From an uncultured Clostridia bacterium (GTDB lineage Bacteria; Bacillota; Clostridia; Christensenellales; UBA1242), in contig CAKVHZ010000014.1 of the NCBI GenBank assembly GCA_934754445.1, positions 1-30,389 on the forward strand: DNA of 30,389 bases, given 5' to 3'. Shown one piece after another: positions 8,874 to 15,446 of this stretch (its first letter is position 1; each line of letters begins with the position of its first letter). Both the position numbers and the translations under genes were made by a program. The notes beneath the pieces are model-generated. The model was not told the origin of the DNA. It worked only from the letters and a program-made list of their open reading frames with translations, and did no database searches.

Positions 8874-8902
8874 ATTATATATAATATATATATAAAAGTC
8901 AA
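8874..8902 (-). promoter_or_regulatory. gyrB promoter
   Basis: Minus strand: TTGACT (8902-8897), a 17-bp spacer made almost entirely of alternating A/T, and TATAAT (8879-8874). Transcription should start near 8867, giving a leader of about 20 nt. The AT-alternating spacer and -10 would melt easily and could be sensitive to supercoiling, which would fit gyrase feedback; that last step is inference. Confidence 0.75.
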
Positions 8903-8976
8903 ACATTTGTGTAAAAAACATTTTAAGTAATTATTTCGAGTTATTAAATAAAATGTAAAAAATAACAAATTACGAC

Positions 8977-9005
8977 TTGATTTTTTTATTAAATTGTGTT
9001 AATAA
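8977..9005 (+). promoter_or_regulatory. Probable promoter of the 9026 gene
   Basis: TTGATT (8977-8982), 17-bp spacer, TAATAA (9000-9005) with a TGT just upstream as an extended -10. It is divergent from the gyrB promoter and leaves a leader of about 14 nt with TTAGGAG. Confidence 0.45.
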
Positions 9006-9025
9006 TATCATTAGGAGAAATTAAT

Positions 9026-9625
9026 ATGTATAATAAAAAGAATATAAGCACATTTTTATTTGGTATGGCACTAGTTAGTTTAATAACATTAATACTTCCT
9101 TTTGTGGGTGTTGGGCTTACTGGTTCGCCATCAACTATAATTGAAATTTTTTATTATATTTTTATATCTATTTATGCAATATGCTTAGGATGTATTGTGA
9201 TTTTAGGAATATATAACCTATTTAAAAATAATTATATGTTTACGCCTATTCAAGAAATTTGTAGTTATATTGCACTAGTTATGTTATTAATTAATATATT
9301 AATAATACTACCTATTTCTAATGTAAGTTTAAGCATTGGCTATAGCATTTTAACACTAGAAGCACTTTTAATGGCTTGCTTTAATAATATTTTTAGATTA
9401 ATTAAAGAGTTGCCACATTGCATAAAATCTATTTCTAAATATTTTAAAGAGAAAAAAGAGCAAAAACAAAAAATTTTAGAAGAAAAACAAAAACTTGAAG
9501 ATGAAGCAAAAAAGAATAACCATCAATTAAAATTAGACTTAGATAACGAGGACGGAAAAATCACTATAACCGAAGAAAGTAGTGATGAAGTAAAAATCAT
9601 TCCACCAGATGAAGAAATAGTTTAA
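9026..9625 (+). CDS. Hypothetical membrane protein with coiled-coil tail
   Basis: A 199-aa protein with four hydrophobic segments (about 9-29, 41-65, 81-100, 103-125 from the chosen start) and a cytoplasmic tail rich in Lys, Glu and Gln with heptad-like spacing (KEQKQKILEEKQKLEDEAKK), then an acidic end. The frame is open from 8996, but the TTAGGAG site at 9011-9017 sits 8 nt before the ATG at 9026, which is therefore the likely start. No family is recognised. It is followed by a (CAAA)10 repeat and the VanZ-like gene, with no terminator between, so the two probably share a transcript. Confidence 0.75.
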   Translation: MYNKKNISTFLFGMALVSLITLILPFVGVGLTGSPSTIIEIFYYIFISIYAICLGCIVILGIYNLFKNNYMFTPIQEICSYIALVMLLINILIILPISNVSLSIGYSILTLEALLMACFNNIFRLIKELPHCIKSISKYFKEKKEQKQKILEEKQKLEDEAKKNNHQLKLDLDNEDGKITITEESSDEVKIIPPDEEIV

Positions 9626-9632
9626 AAAATTT

Positions 9633-9672
9633 CAAACAAACAAACAAACAAACAAACAAACAAACAAACAAA
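9633..9672 (+). repeat. (CAAA)10 tetranucleotide microsatellite
   Basis: Ten perfect tandem CAAA units fill the gap between the stop at 9625 and the weak ribosome binding site of the gene starting at 9699. Perfect tetranucleotide tracts of this length are prone to slipped-strand copy change. It lies outside coding sequence, so a change would alter spacing or mRNA structure rather than reading frame. Confidence 0.95.
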
Positions 9673-9698
9673 ATTAAAACAAAAGAAGAGATAATAAT

Positions 9699-10451
9699 AT
9701 GATAACAATTCCAACTTTAGCAATTTTAGGTGTAGTAGCAGGAGCATTTACTGCCGTTCCAACAATTATGTCACTAGTAGCAAAAAATCAAGAAGCAAAT
9801 AAAAAAATGTCTAAAATAGGCATTATCGCTTTTAGCATTTTAGCACTATCTTTAACACTATTCAACACAAGCATTGGTGCAAAACTAACAACTATTAGTT
9901 TTAGCCCTTGCTCTAGTTGGTTCAATAAACCTTTTAACTTTAAGTTTTGGGATATTCAGTTAAGCGATGTAGTTATAAATTCATTAATGTTTGGTCCTTT
10001 GGGAGTTATGACAGCACAAAAAGCACGAGCCGAAAACAAAAAAACTTTTAAAAGAGCATTACTTGCTGGGTTTATTTTAAGCACCATTATCGAAGTTTCT
10101 CAGGCAATACTTCCATTTGGACGTTTCCCAGCACTATCAGATATTATTTGTAATACATTAAGCGCAGGTCTTGGCTGTGGTTGTTTAAATTTATGCCACA
10201 AAGTTAAAAATTTCTTTGTTTCTAAATTTAAAAAACAAAAAACCAATATAGTCTCTAATGAATTATCTACACAAAAAACTTTAGAAAATCAAGCCGTTGA
10301 AACCATTACTCAAACTAAACTTAATGAAAATGAAAACGCAAATCAACTTAAAAATGAAATTAATGAAGTTCCTAAAATTAATAAAGTTAAATCTAAACAA
10401 AAACACAAAGCACCTAAAACAACTTTTGAAGATTTAGAAAATTCATATTAA
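9699..10451 (+). CDS. VanZ-like family membrane protein
   Basis: A 250-aa protein matching the VanZ-like family pattern: a conserved Asn and Phe in NSLMFGPLGVM, then a helix with STIIEVSQ, an Arg in PFGRFPALSDI and the terminal NTLSAGLGCG. Hydrophobic segments lie at about 5-25, 40-58, 89-105, 120-137 and 148-165. The C-terminal 80 residues are a Lys/Asn/Glu-rich soluble tail that ordinary VanZ proteins lack. VanZ proteins are mostly of unknown function; a few affect teicoplanin or lipoglycopeptide tolerance, but no van cluster is present here. The ribosome binding site is weak (AAGAAGAG) and follows a microsatellite. Confidence 0.75.
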   Translation: MITIPTLAILGVVAGAFTAVPTIMSLVAKNQEANKKMSKIGIIAFSILALSLTLFNTSIGAKLTTISFSPCSSWFNKPFNFKFWDIQLSDVVINSLMFGPLGVMTAQKARAENKKTFKRALLAGFILSTIIEVSQAILPFGRFPALSDIICNTLSAGLGCGCLNLCHKVKNFFVSKFKKQKTNIVSNELSTQKTLENQAVETITQTKLNENENANQLKNEINEVPKINKVKSKQKHKAPKTTFEDLENSY

Positions 10452-10467
10452 TTTATTTTATTATATT

Positions 10468-10496
10468 AAAAAAAGGTAGTTTATTACCTTTTTTTA
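10468..10496 (+). terminator. Rho-independent terminator of the VanZ-like gene
   Basis: A-run plus GGTA, loop GTTTAT, then TACC plus a T-run form an 11-bp stem with a U-tail, 16 nt after the stop. Confidence 0.8.
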
Positions 10497-10565
10497 ATTC
10501 TACCATAACACCTTTTTATGTAAATTATAATCACTATATAGCCATTTACAATAAAAATATATAAT

Positions 10566-10597
10566 AAAAAATACTCAAATTTAAATGAGTATTTTTA
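10566..10597 (-). terminator. Rho-independent terminator of the PH-like gene
   Basis: AAAAATACTCA and TGAGTATTTTT form an 11-bp stem with an 8-nt loop just downstream of the minus-strand gene ending at 10603. The A-run side gives the U-tail in that direction; it may also work on the plus strand. Confidence 0.75.
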
Positions 10598-10602
10598 TTT
10601 TA

Positions 10603-10989
10603 TTATCCTTGAAATTCTCCCCATCTAAAGTTTCTATCTCTTCTATCTCTAGCAACTAAACTAGTTAAAATATCATAAACTTCATAAGGTCTTTTAATTC
10701 TTACAATATCAAATATAGGAGCAGATTTATCATTGCTTTTAATTCTTATATTACCTACGCCCCAAATTTTATTACTAAAAGTTTGATTTAAAGAAAAGTC
10801 TTCAATTCTATATAATTGCACTTCTTCAAAATGGCTAGCAAGTAACCCTGTTTCGCAAAAAAGTTTAATCCATTGACCAGGTTTTTCTAAAATATAATAA
10901 CGTGTAAAAGAAAGTGGCAATCCGCACCAACGCTTTCTATCTTGCCAGTGAATAATAATATCATCACCGAATTTCTTTGAAATATTCAT
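10603..10989 (-). CDS. Small PH-like (bPH family) soluble protein
   Basis: A 128-aa soluble protein without signal or membrane helices. The pattern looks like a bacterial pleckstrin-homology (bPH) domain: IIIHWQDRKRWCGLPLSFTRY, then ELYRIEDF-type (QLYRIEDFSLNQTF), a GVGNIRIKS strand and a final helix ending in ARDRRDRNFRW. Many such proteins are small, stand-alone and uncharacterised. The frame continues to a GTG at 11004, but GGGGAG at 10997-11002 sits 7 nt before the ATG at 10989, which sets the start. A promoter lies at 11015-11043, divergent from yycJ. Confidence 0.65.
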   Translation of the reverse strand: MNISKKFGDDIIIHWQDRKRWCGLPLSFTRYYILEKPGQWIKLFCETGLLASHFEEVQLYRIEDFSLNQTFSNKIWGVGNIRIKSNDKSAPIFDIVRIKRPYEVYDILTSLVARDRRDRNFRWGEFQG

Positions 10990-11014
10990 AGTAATTCTCC
11001 CCACTTGTTTATTT

Positions 11015-11043
11015 AGTATATCATATTTACTATTTTTTGTAAA
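11015..11043 (-). promoter_or_regulatory. Promoter of the PH-like gene
   Basis: Minus strand: TTTACA (11043-11038), 17-bp spacer ending in TGA, TATACT (11020-11015). An extended -10 promoter with a leader of about 19 nt containing GGGGAG. Confidence 0.65.
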
Positions 11044-11065
11044 TATTTTTAATTAAAAATTTTTA

Positions 11066-11094
11066 TTGATTTTTTTAGCATATTTTGTTATAAT
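11066..11094 (+). promoter_or_regulatory. Near-leaderless promoter of yycJ
   Basis: TTGATT (11066-11071), 17-bp spacer ending in TGT, TATAAT (11089-11094). The predicted transcription start is about 11101, two bases before the ATG at 11103, leaving no room for a Shine-Dalgarno sequence. Confidence 0.7.
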
Positions 11095-11102
11095 AAGCAC
11101 CT

Positions 11103-11912
11103 ATGAAAGCAATAAGTTTAGCAAGCGGAAGCAAGGGCAATTCATATTTAATTTTTACCGATAAAACGAAAATTTTAGTAGATTTAGGAATTAACGAGAC
11201 AGAGTTATTAAATAAGTTAAATATTTTAAAGGTTAATCCGAGCGATATAGATGCCATTTTTATAACTCATGAACATGATGACCATATAAAAGGATTACAA
11301 ACTTTTTTAAAAAAAAATAACCCTAAAATATATGTCCACAAAGATAGTGCCGATTTAGTAGATAAAAAACTTAAAGGTGAACTGAAAAACGAAATAGTTT
11401 TTTATAATAATGACACATTTACTTTAAACGATTTATTTATAGAAAATTATGAACAAAGCCATGATAGTAAACATTGTTGTGGTTATTCAATTTCAAATAA
11501 CGATGCAAAAGTTTCAATTTCTACAGACCTAGGGTTTTGTCCAAAAGAAGTTACAAACCATTTAAATTACTCTAATTTAGTTTATTTAGAAGCAAATCAC
11601 GATGTTAACTTACTTTTAGATAACCCCAACTACCCTAGTTTTTTAAAACAACGAATTTTAAGCAATAAAGGGCATTTAAGCAATAAAGCAAGTGAAGAAG
11701 TAATTGAAAGTTTAGCTTACAACAAAGTTAGTCAAGTCGTATTATCACATTTAAGCGAAGAAAACAATTCTCCTAGCCTAGCATATAATTATATTAAAAA
11801 CGAACTTAAAGAAAAAGATATTATAGAAGGTCAAAACATTTTTATAGATGTCGCCACCCAATATAAACTTGGCACTTTATTTAACATTACTAAAAAGGAA
11901 AACAATTTATGA
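11103..11912 (+). CDS. yycJ: MBL-fold nuclease of the YycJ/WalJ family
   Basis: A 269-aa metallo-beta-lactamase-fold hydrolase. The N-terminus (ISLASGSKGNSYLI) and the zinc motif HEHDDH (His56, His58, Asp60, His61) are typical of YycJ/WalJ, and ISTDLGF supplies the bridging Asp. In Bacillus the homologue is a 5'-3' exonuclease linked to mismatch repair and lies near the walRK genes close to the replication origin. Length is normal. Translation apparently begins on a leaderless or 2-nt-leader transcript. Its end overlaps the next gene by four bases (ATGA), so the two form an operon. walRK are not present in this window. Confidence 0.88.
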   Translation: MKAISLASGSKGNSYLIFTDKTKILVDLGINETELLNKLNILKVNPSDIDAIFITHEHDDHIKGLQTFLKKNNPKIYVHKDSADLVDKKLKGELKNEIVFYNNDTFTLNDLFIENYEQSHDSKHCCGYSISNNDAKVSISTDLGFCPKEVTNHLNYSNLVYLEANHDVNLLLDNPNYPSFLKQRILSNKGHLSNKASEEVIESLAYNKVSQVVLSHLSEENNSPSLAYNYIKNELKEKDIIEGQNIFIDVATQYKLGTLFNITKKENNL

Positions 11913-12808
11913 CAAAAGAAAAAATAATTATAGACACTGACCCCGGTTGCGATGATGCAACAGGCATAACCTTACTTTTAAATAGTAATAAAGTTGATAT
12001 AAAATTAATAACAACCTCAGCGGGCATTTTAGATATAGACTCCACCACAAGAAATTTACTCTATATATTAGAAAGATTTAACAAACAAATTCCAGTATGT
12101 AAAGGTGCTCCCACTCCACTGTTTAGAAAAGCAAAATACGTTCCAGACATTCAAGGAAAATACGGACTAGGCGGTTTTATTCCACCAAAAGTAAATAGAA
12201 AAGTAAGCAATGAAGATAGCATAGATGCTATGTATAAAGTAATTAAAGAAAACCCACACGAAATAACATTCTTAGAATTAGCACCACAAACAAACTTAGC
12301 AAGATTATTTTTAAAGTATCCAGATAGCGAAAGTTTACTTAAACAAATTATTTTTGAAGGCGGTTCTCCATTCGGCAGAGAAAAAGTAAAACCACATATA
12401 TCATTTAATATTTCTTTCGACCCCGAAAGTGCAAAAATTGTAATGGAATCAAAAACAAAAAAAACAATTATCCCATCTGAACTTGGTAGATATTATGTCC
12501 CTTTTAGCGAAGAACAAGTTGAAGAAATTAAACACACAAATAAAACTGGCGAATTTTTTGCAACTATGTATAAAGGTTACAAAAGCAAATATGTTAATGC
12601 TACTGAAACAAACGATGTTAATGCTTGTATGTATTTATTATATCCAGAAATTTACACTACAAATTTTTGTTCAATAAAAATAGACCTAGAAGAAACACCA
12701 GGTAAAACAATAATTACCGACAATGATGGTGATATAACTTTTGTAAGTAATGTGAATAAAGAAAAATTTTATAAATTATTTATGGAAAATTTAAAGCAAA
12801 TAAAATAA
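11909..12808 (+). CDS. Nucleoside hydrolase-like (IunH family) protein
   Basis: A 299-aa cytoplasmic protein of the inosine-uridine preferring nucleoside hydrolase family, which cleaves the N-glycosidic bond of nucleosides. The calcium-binding signature DTDPGCDDA (Asp9, Asp11, Asp15, Asp16) is intact, as are PQTNLA with Thr128, SFNISFDPESA and a C-terminal Asp236. The family's catalytic or substrate His just before that Asp is Asn235 here (TND instead of HD), so substrate range or rate may differ. Start overlaps the yycJ stop (ATGA), with AAGGAA upstream. The pairing with yycJ suggests a shared transcript but not an obvious shared pathway. Confidence 0.85.
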   Translation: MTKEKIIIDTDPGCDDATGITLLLNSNKVDIKLITTSAGILDIDSTTRNLLYILERFNKQIPVCKGAPTPLFRKAKYVPDIQGKYGLGGFIPPKVNRKVSNEDSIDAMYKVIKENPHEITFLELAPQTNLARLFLKYPDSESLLKQIIFEGGSPFGREKVKPHISFNISFDPESAKIVMESKTKKTIIPSELGRYYVPFSEEQVEEIKHTNKTGEFFATMYKGYKSKYVNATETNDVNACMYLLYPEIYTTNFCSIKIDLEETPGKTIITDNDGDITFVSNVNKEKFYKLFMENLKQIK

Positions 12809-12834
12809 AACTCTTAGACATCTAAGAGTTTTTT
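12807..12834 (+). terminator. Rho-independent terminator of the yycJ operon
   Basis: AAAACTCTTAGA and TCTAAGAGTTTT form a 12-bp stem with a very short loop and a T-run, overlapping the stop codon of the nucleoside hydrolase gene. Confidence 0.85.
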
Positions 12835-13179
12835 ATTGGCATATATTTTACTACAAAATTTAATGTTTTGCAAATAAATTTAATACATTTTTTTACAATT
12901 TTTTTAACTATTTTTATAAAATGAATAAATATAAATTGAGTATTTTTTTTATAAATTTTTAACTCCTTTTATTTTACTGAATTTTTCACAAATGTTGACA
13001 AGTTATCCACATTTCCACATTAAATAATTATTAATTTGAATGAATATTTATGAAAATATGCATTTTTTGTGAAAAAATATTCATTTGAACTTATTTTTAT
13101 TCATTTGTTATCCACTTATCCACATTTTAGTAGGCTTAAAATTATATTTATACATTATCATGCATATCTTATACACAAT
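12835..13179. other. Gene-free AT-rich region with DnaA boxes; candidate oriC
   Basis: No gene fits this stretch between two converging genes. It holds two perfect DnaA boxes (TTATCCACA at 13003-13011 and 13116-13124), three with one mismatch (TTTTTCACA at 12982-12990 and, on the minus strand, 13076-13068; TTATCCACT at 13108-13116), and a weaker ATTTCCACA at 13011-13019. T-rich tracts at 12880-12970 could serve as an unwinding element. An 11-bp inverted repeat (13039-13049, 13075-13085) is centred between the two perfect boxes. gyrB-gyrA and yycJ, common origin neighbours in Bacillota, lie within 10 kb. Against this, dnaA and dnaN are absent and gene orientation does not diverge here. Confidence 0.45.
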
Positions 13180-14664
13180 TTATTCAAATATTTCAACTAT
13201 TTCATTTTCTATTATTTTAATTGTTTCAACTTCAATTTGTGGTGGTATAACTTCAGCATCACTATTTACATCGCTTTCACTAACTGGTTCTTTAGTCCCT
13301 TCTATCAAAATTCCTTGTTTCGGTTCATAAATTTCATGACGAACCATCTCTTTACTTACAAATTCTCCATTAATATATTTTTCTAAATATCCTTTTGCTT
13401 CATAACCTTCTTTAGGATAACTTAATCTAAAATATTCACCCTTATAAGTTACTTTATCACTATACTCGCCTTTTTCATCTGGTATAATTTTATCGCCATT
13501 ATGTGGAATTGTTCTCACATACTCAACACTTCTTTTAAAACTAATTCCTTCCTCTAGTGGTTTTCCATAAATTTTAGCATAAGCCCTATCGCCTTCCACA
13601 TACGCTTTAATATAAATAGGTTCATCACTGATATTTTTAAATCGTAAATCCGATGTCCCTTCGTTTACCATAGCATCTAAACTTAATTCTACATAACCAA
13701 CTGGTAAAGTATGTTTATGAACTTCATCAATTTCAGTTCCACTTAAAAGTAAGGCATTATATAGTGTTGTAGAAGCCTGACAAATCCCCCCACCTATTCC
13801 TTCAACATATTGACCATTTTGTATTACTATGGCACTTTGATAACCTGTTTCGGCATTTTGTGGGCCAGTTACTTCATTAAAACTAACTTCTTCTTGCGGT
13901 GCTATTACTTTTCCGTTAAATTTAGATAGTGCTAAATCTACATTGTGTTTTCTTCCGCCTTTACTTGTAGATAAATCGGTAGAAAACTCGCCAAGTAGTT
14001 CAAGTTTTCCGTTATAACTGTCTTCTAAAATGTTAGGGGATACTTGTTTCGTTTCTAACTCAACCACTATAACACTAGAATCTTTAAATTGTTTTTCTAT
14101 ATCACTATATAATTTATCTTCGTTTAGTTTTAAGCCGTTTTGACTTTTTGTTATTTTAAAAATCTCTTTACTGTCTGGTAAAAATTCAACTTCACTATCT
14201 ACTGGTTCTATTTCTATTTCGCTTTTAATTTCTTCAACTTTATCTTTAAAGTCAACAAAAATTTTATTAAAAGCTAAATCGTAATTCACGCCAACTTTTT
14301 TAATTTGCTCTAATTTGTCTTTGCCTGTTTTAGATATTAATTGATATCTAAAAGCATCATCAACTATGGTATGAATATTAGTAACAGTCTTGAAATCGCT
14401 ACTATTATATTTCCATTCTTTATCCTTATATCTTAAAGTTACATCAATATTTTCAATTTTATTTTTTAATGTCGAATTAACTTTGTTTTCTGCCTGTAGT
14501 TTGGTTAACCCTTTAACGTTAACTCCATTAATTACTACATTTTCTTGAAATTGAGTTTTAGCATTAGTGCCAGTTGCCACTTGCACCCCTAAAACAATTA
14601 AAAATACTACCAAAACTATTGATGTTAAAATTACTAAAAAATTTAATACTTTATTTGTTTTCAT
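13180..14664 (-). CDS. VanW family protein with PG-binding and G5-like domains
   Basis: A 494-aa cell-surface protein like Bacillus YoaR. Order: N-terminal membrane anchor (about 9-30), putative peptidoglycan-binding domain (about 43-200, starting VNGVNVKGLTKLQAENKV), VanW domain (about 222-367, with FSTDLSTS, NVDLALSKFNG, EVSFNEVTGP, GGGICQASTTLYNA and HTLPVGYV), and a G5-like beta domain (about 380-460, ending in ILIEGTK). An acidic tail follows. The VanW domain is often found with peptidoglycan-binding partners; its activity is not established and it is no marker of vancomycin resistance by itself. The AGGAG site before the ATG lies partly inside a perfect hairpin (14671-14690). Confidence 0.9.
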   Translation of the reverse strand: MKTNKVLNFLVILTSIVLVVFLIVLGVQVATGTNAKTQFQENVVINGVNVKGLTKLQAENKVNSTLKNKIENIDVTLRYKDKEWKYNSSDFKTVTNIHTIVDDAFRYQLISKTGKDKLEQIKKVGVNYDLAFNKIFVDFKDKVEEIKSEIEIEPVDSEVEFLPDSKEIFKITKSQNGLKLNEDKLYSDIEKQFKDSSVIVVELETKQVSPNILEDSYNGKLELLGEFSTDLSTSKGGRKHNVDLALSKFNGKVIAPQEEVSFNEVTGPQNAETGYQSAIVIQNGQYVEGIGGGICQASTTLYNALLLSGTEIDEVHKHTLPVGYVELSLDAMVNEGTSDLRFKNISDEPIYIKAYVEGDRAYAKIYGKPLEEGISFKRSVEYVRTIPHNGDKIIPDEKGEYSDKVTYKGEYFRLSYPKEGYEAKGYLEKYINGEFVSKEMVRHEIYEPKQGILIEGTKEPVSESDVNSDAEVIPPQIEVETIKIIENEIVEIFE

Positions 14665-14670
14665 AAAAAA

Positions 14671-14690
14671 TACTACTCCTAAAAGTAGTA
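14671..14690 (-). promoter_or_regulatory. Hairpin around the ribosome binding site of the VanW gene
   Basis: A perfect 7-bp stem (TACTACT / AGTAGTA) with a 6-nt loop. On the minus strand the AGGAG site sits across the loop and the 3' arm, and six T residues follow before the ATG. It could mask the ribosome site or act as a weak attenuator. Confidence 0.4.
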
Positions 14691-14744
14691 TGTGAAAAAT
14701 ATGAAAATTTATTTAATTTTTGTTGAAAATATAATAAATATAAT

Positions 14745-14770
14745 TAAAAAAAGAAGCATTCGCTCCTTTT
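14745..14770 (-). terminator. Rho-independent terminator of the 15314 gene
   Basis: On the minus strand AAAAGGAGC and GCTTCTTTT pair through nine positions, including one G-U, around a four-base loop (GAAT) and run into Ts, directly after the gene ending at 14781. Confidence 0.7.
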
Positions 14771-14780
14771 AATTTTTGAA

Positions 14781-15314
14781 TTAAAATAAATTTTCAGTTT
14801 CTTTAATTTTTCTATTTTTATAATTTTGAAAATCTTTTGATGTTTCTTTCATTTTTTTAGATTCTTCCAATGCTTCATCTAAAAGTTTTATGTCATTTTT
14901 AAATTTTTCAACACGCTTAGCAACTTTTTGTTCACTATTTAGAGTTTTTATGTCATTAATGCATTCTTCTTTCAAATAGACTTTAAATAATTTTATTATT
15001 TTATCTAAATAATTAGAAAGCATAATATTACTAATTCCTAAAACGATTCTTTGAGGTCCGCGTTTCTTTAAATCTATCTTTTTATCACAATAATAAGCCA
15101 TAAAAAGTTTGCAATATTGCTCTTTAAGAACAATAGGGTCTACAAAGTCACAATCATTATTGTAGTTATATTTTATTTCGTAAAGGATTTTATCATCTTT
15201 ATCTTTAACTATGCAATATGTATAATTTACATTTATATCTAAAAAATCATCTAAACAAATAATTTCATCGTTTGATTTAAATGCTAACTTATTCCCTTTC
15301 ATAATATATTCCAT
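14781..15314 (-). CDS. Hypothetical soluble protein
   Basis: A 177-aa protein with no signal peptide or membrane segment. The N-terminal half is beta-rich (residues 1-60), followed by helices and a Lys/Glu-rich, probably coiled-coil C-terminus (about 118-177). The gene is well supported: promoter TTGACA-17-TAAACT, AGGAG 6 nt before the ATG, and its own terminator. I recognise no family. It lies between the VanW gene and rmuC as a separate transcript. Confidence 0.75.
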   Translation of the reverse strand: MEYIMKGNKLAFKSNDEIICLDDFLDINVNYTYCIVKDKDDKILYEIKYNYNNDCDFVDPIVLKEQYCKLFMAYYCDKKIDLKKRGPQRIVLGISNIMLSNYLDKIIKLFKVYLKEECINDIKTLNSEQKVAKRVEKFKNDIKLLDEALEESKKMKETSKDFQNYKNRKIKETENLF

Positions 15315-15349
15315 AACAATCTCCTATTTAAAAGTTTTTTATTTCTCTT

Positions 15350-15378
15350 AGTTTAAACCCTTTTTGTCTTTTTGTCAA
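15350..15378 (-). promoter_or_regulatory. Promoter of the 15314 gene
   Basis: Minus strand: TTGACA (15378-15373), 17-bp spacer, TAAACT (15355-15350). The predicted start is near 15343, giving a leader of about 28 nt with AGGAG. Confidence 0.7.
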
Positions 15379-15446
15379 TACTGAATTTTATTTTAAACAA
15401 ATAAAGAATAGTAATTAGAGAATTTTAAAAAATTATTATAAATACA

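Noticed and set aside
8855..8895. Alternating TA tract near gyrB as a separate regulatory element
   Set aside because: It is explained as the -10 and spacer of the gyrB promoter, so I did not list it separately.
11002..11004. GTG at 11004 as the start of the PH-like gene
   Set aside because: Its first codons are the GGGGAG ribosome site of the ATG at 10989; no ribosome site precedes the GTG.
13069..13386. Plus-strand frames in the DnaA-box region and opposite the VanW gene
   Set aside because: Overlap of VanW coding sequence, Tyr/Phe/Ile-rich low-complexity translation and no ribosome site.
9699..14664. VanZ and VanW homologues as a glycopeptide-resistance island
   Set aside because: No vanHAX, vanRS or vanY gene is present; both families are widespread in Bacillota with no link to resistance, and the two genes lie apart on opposite strands.
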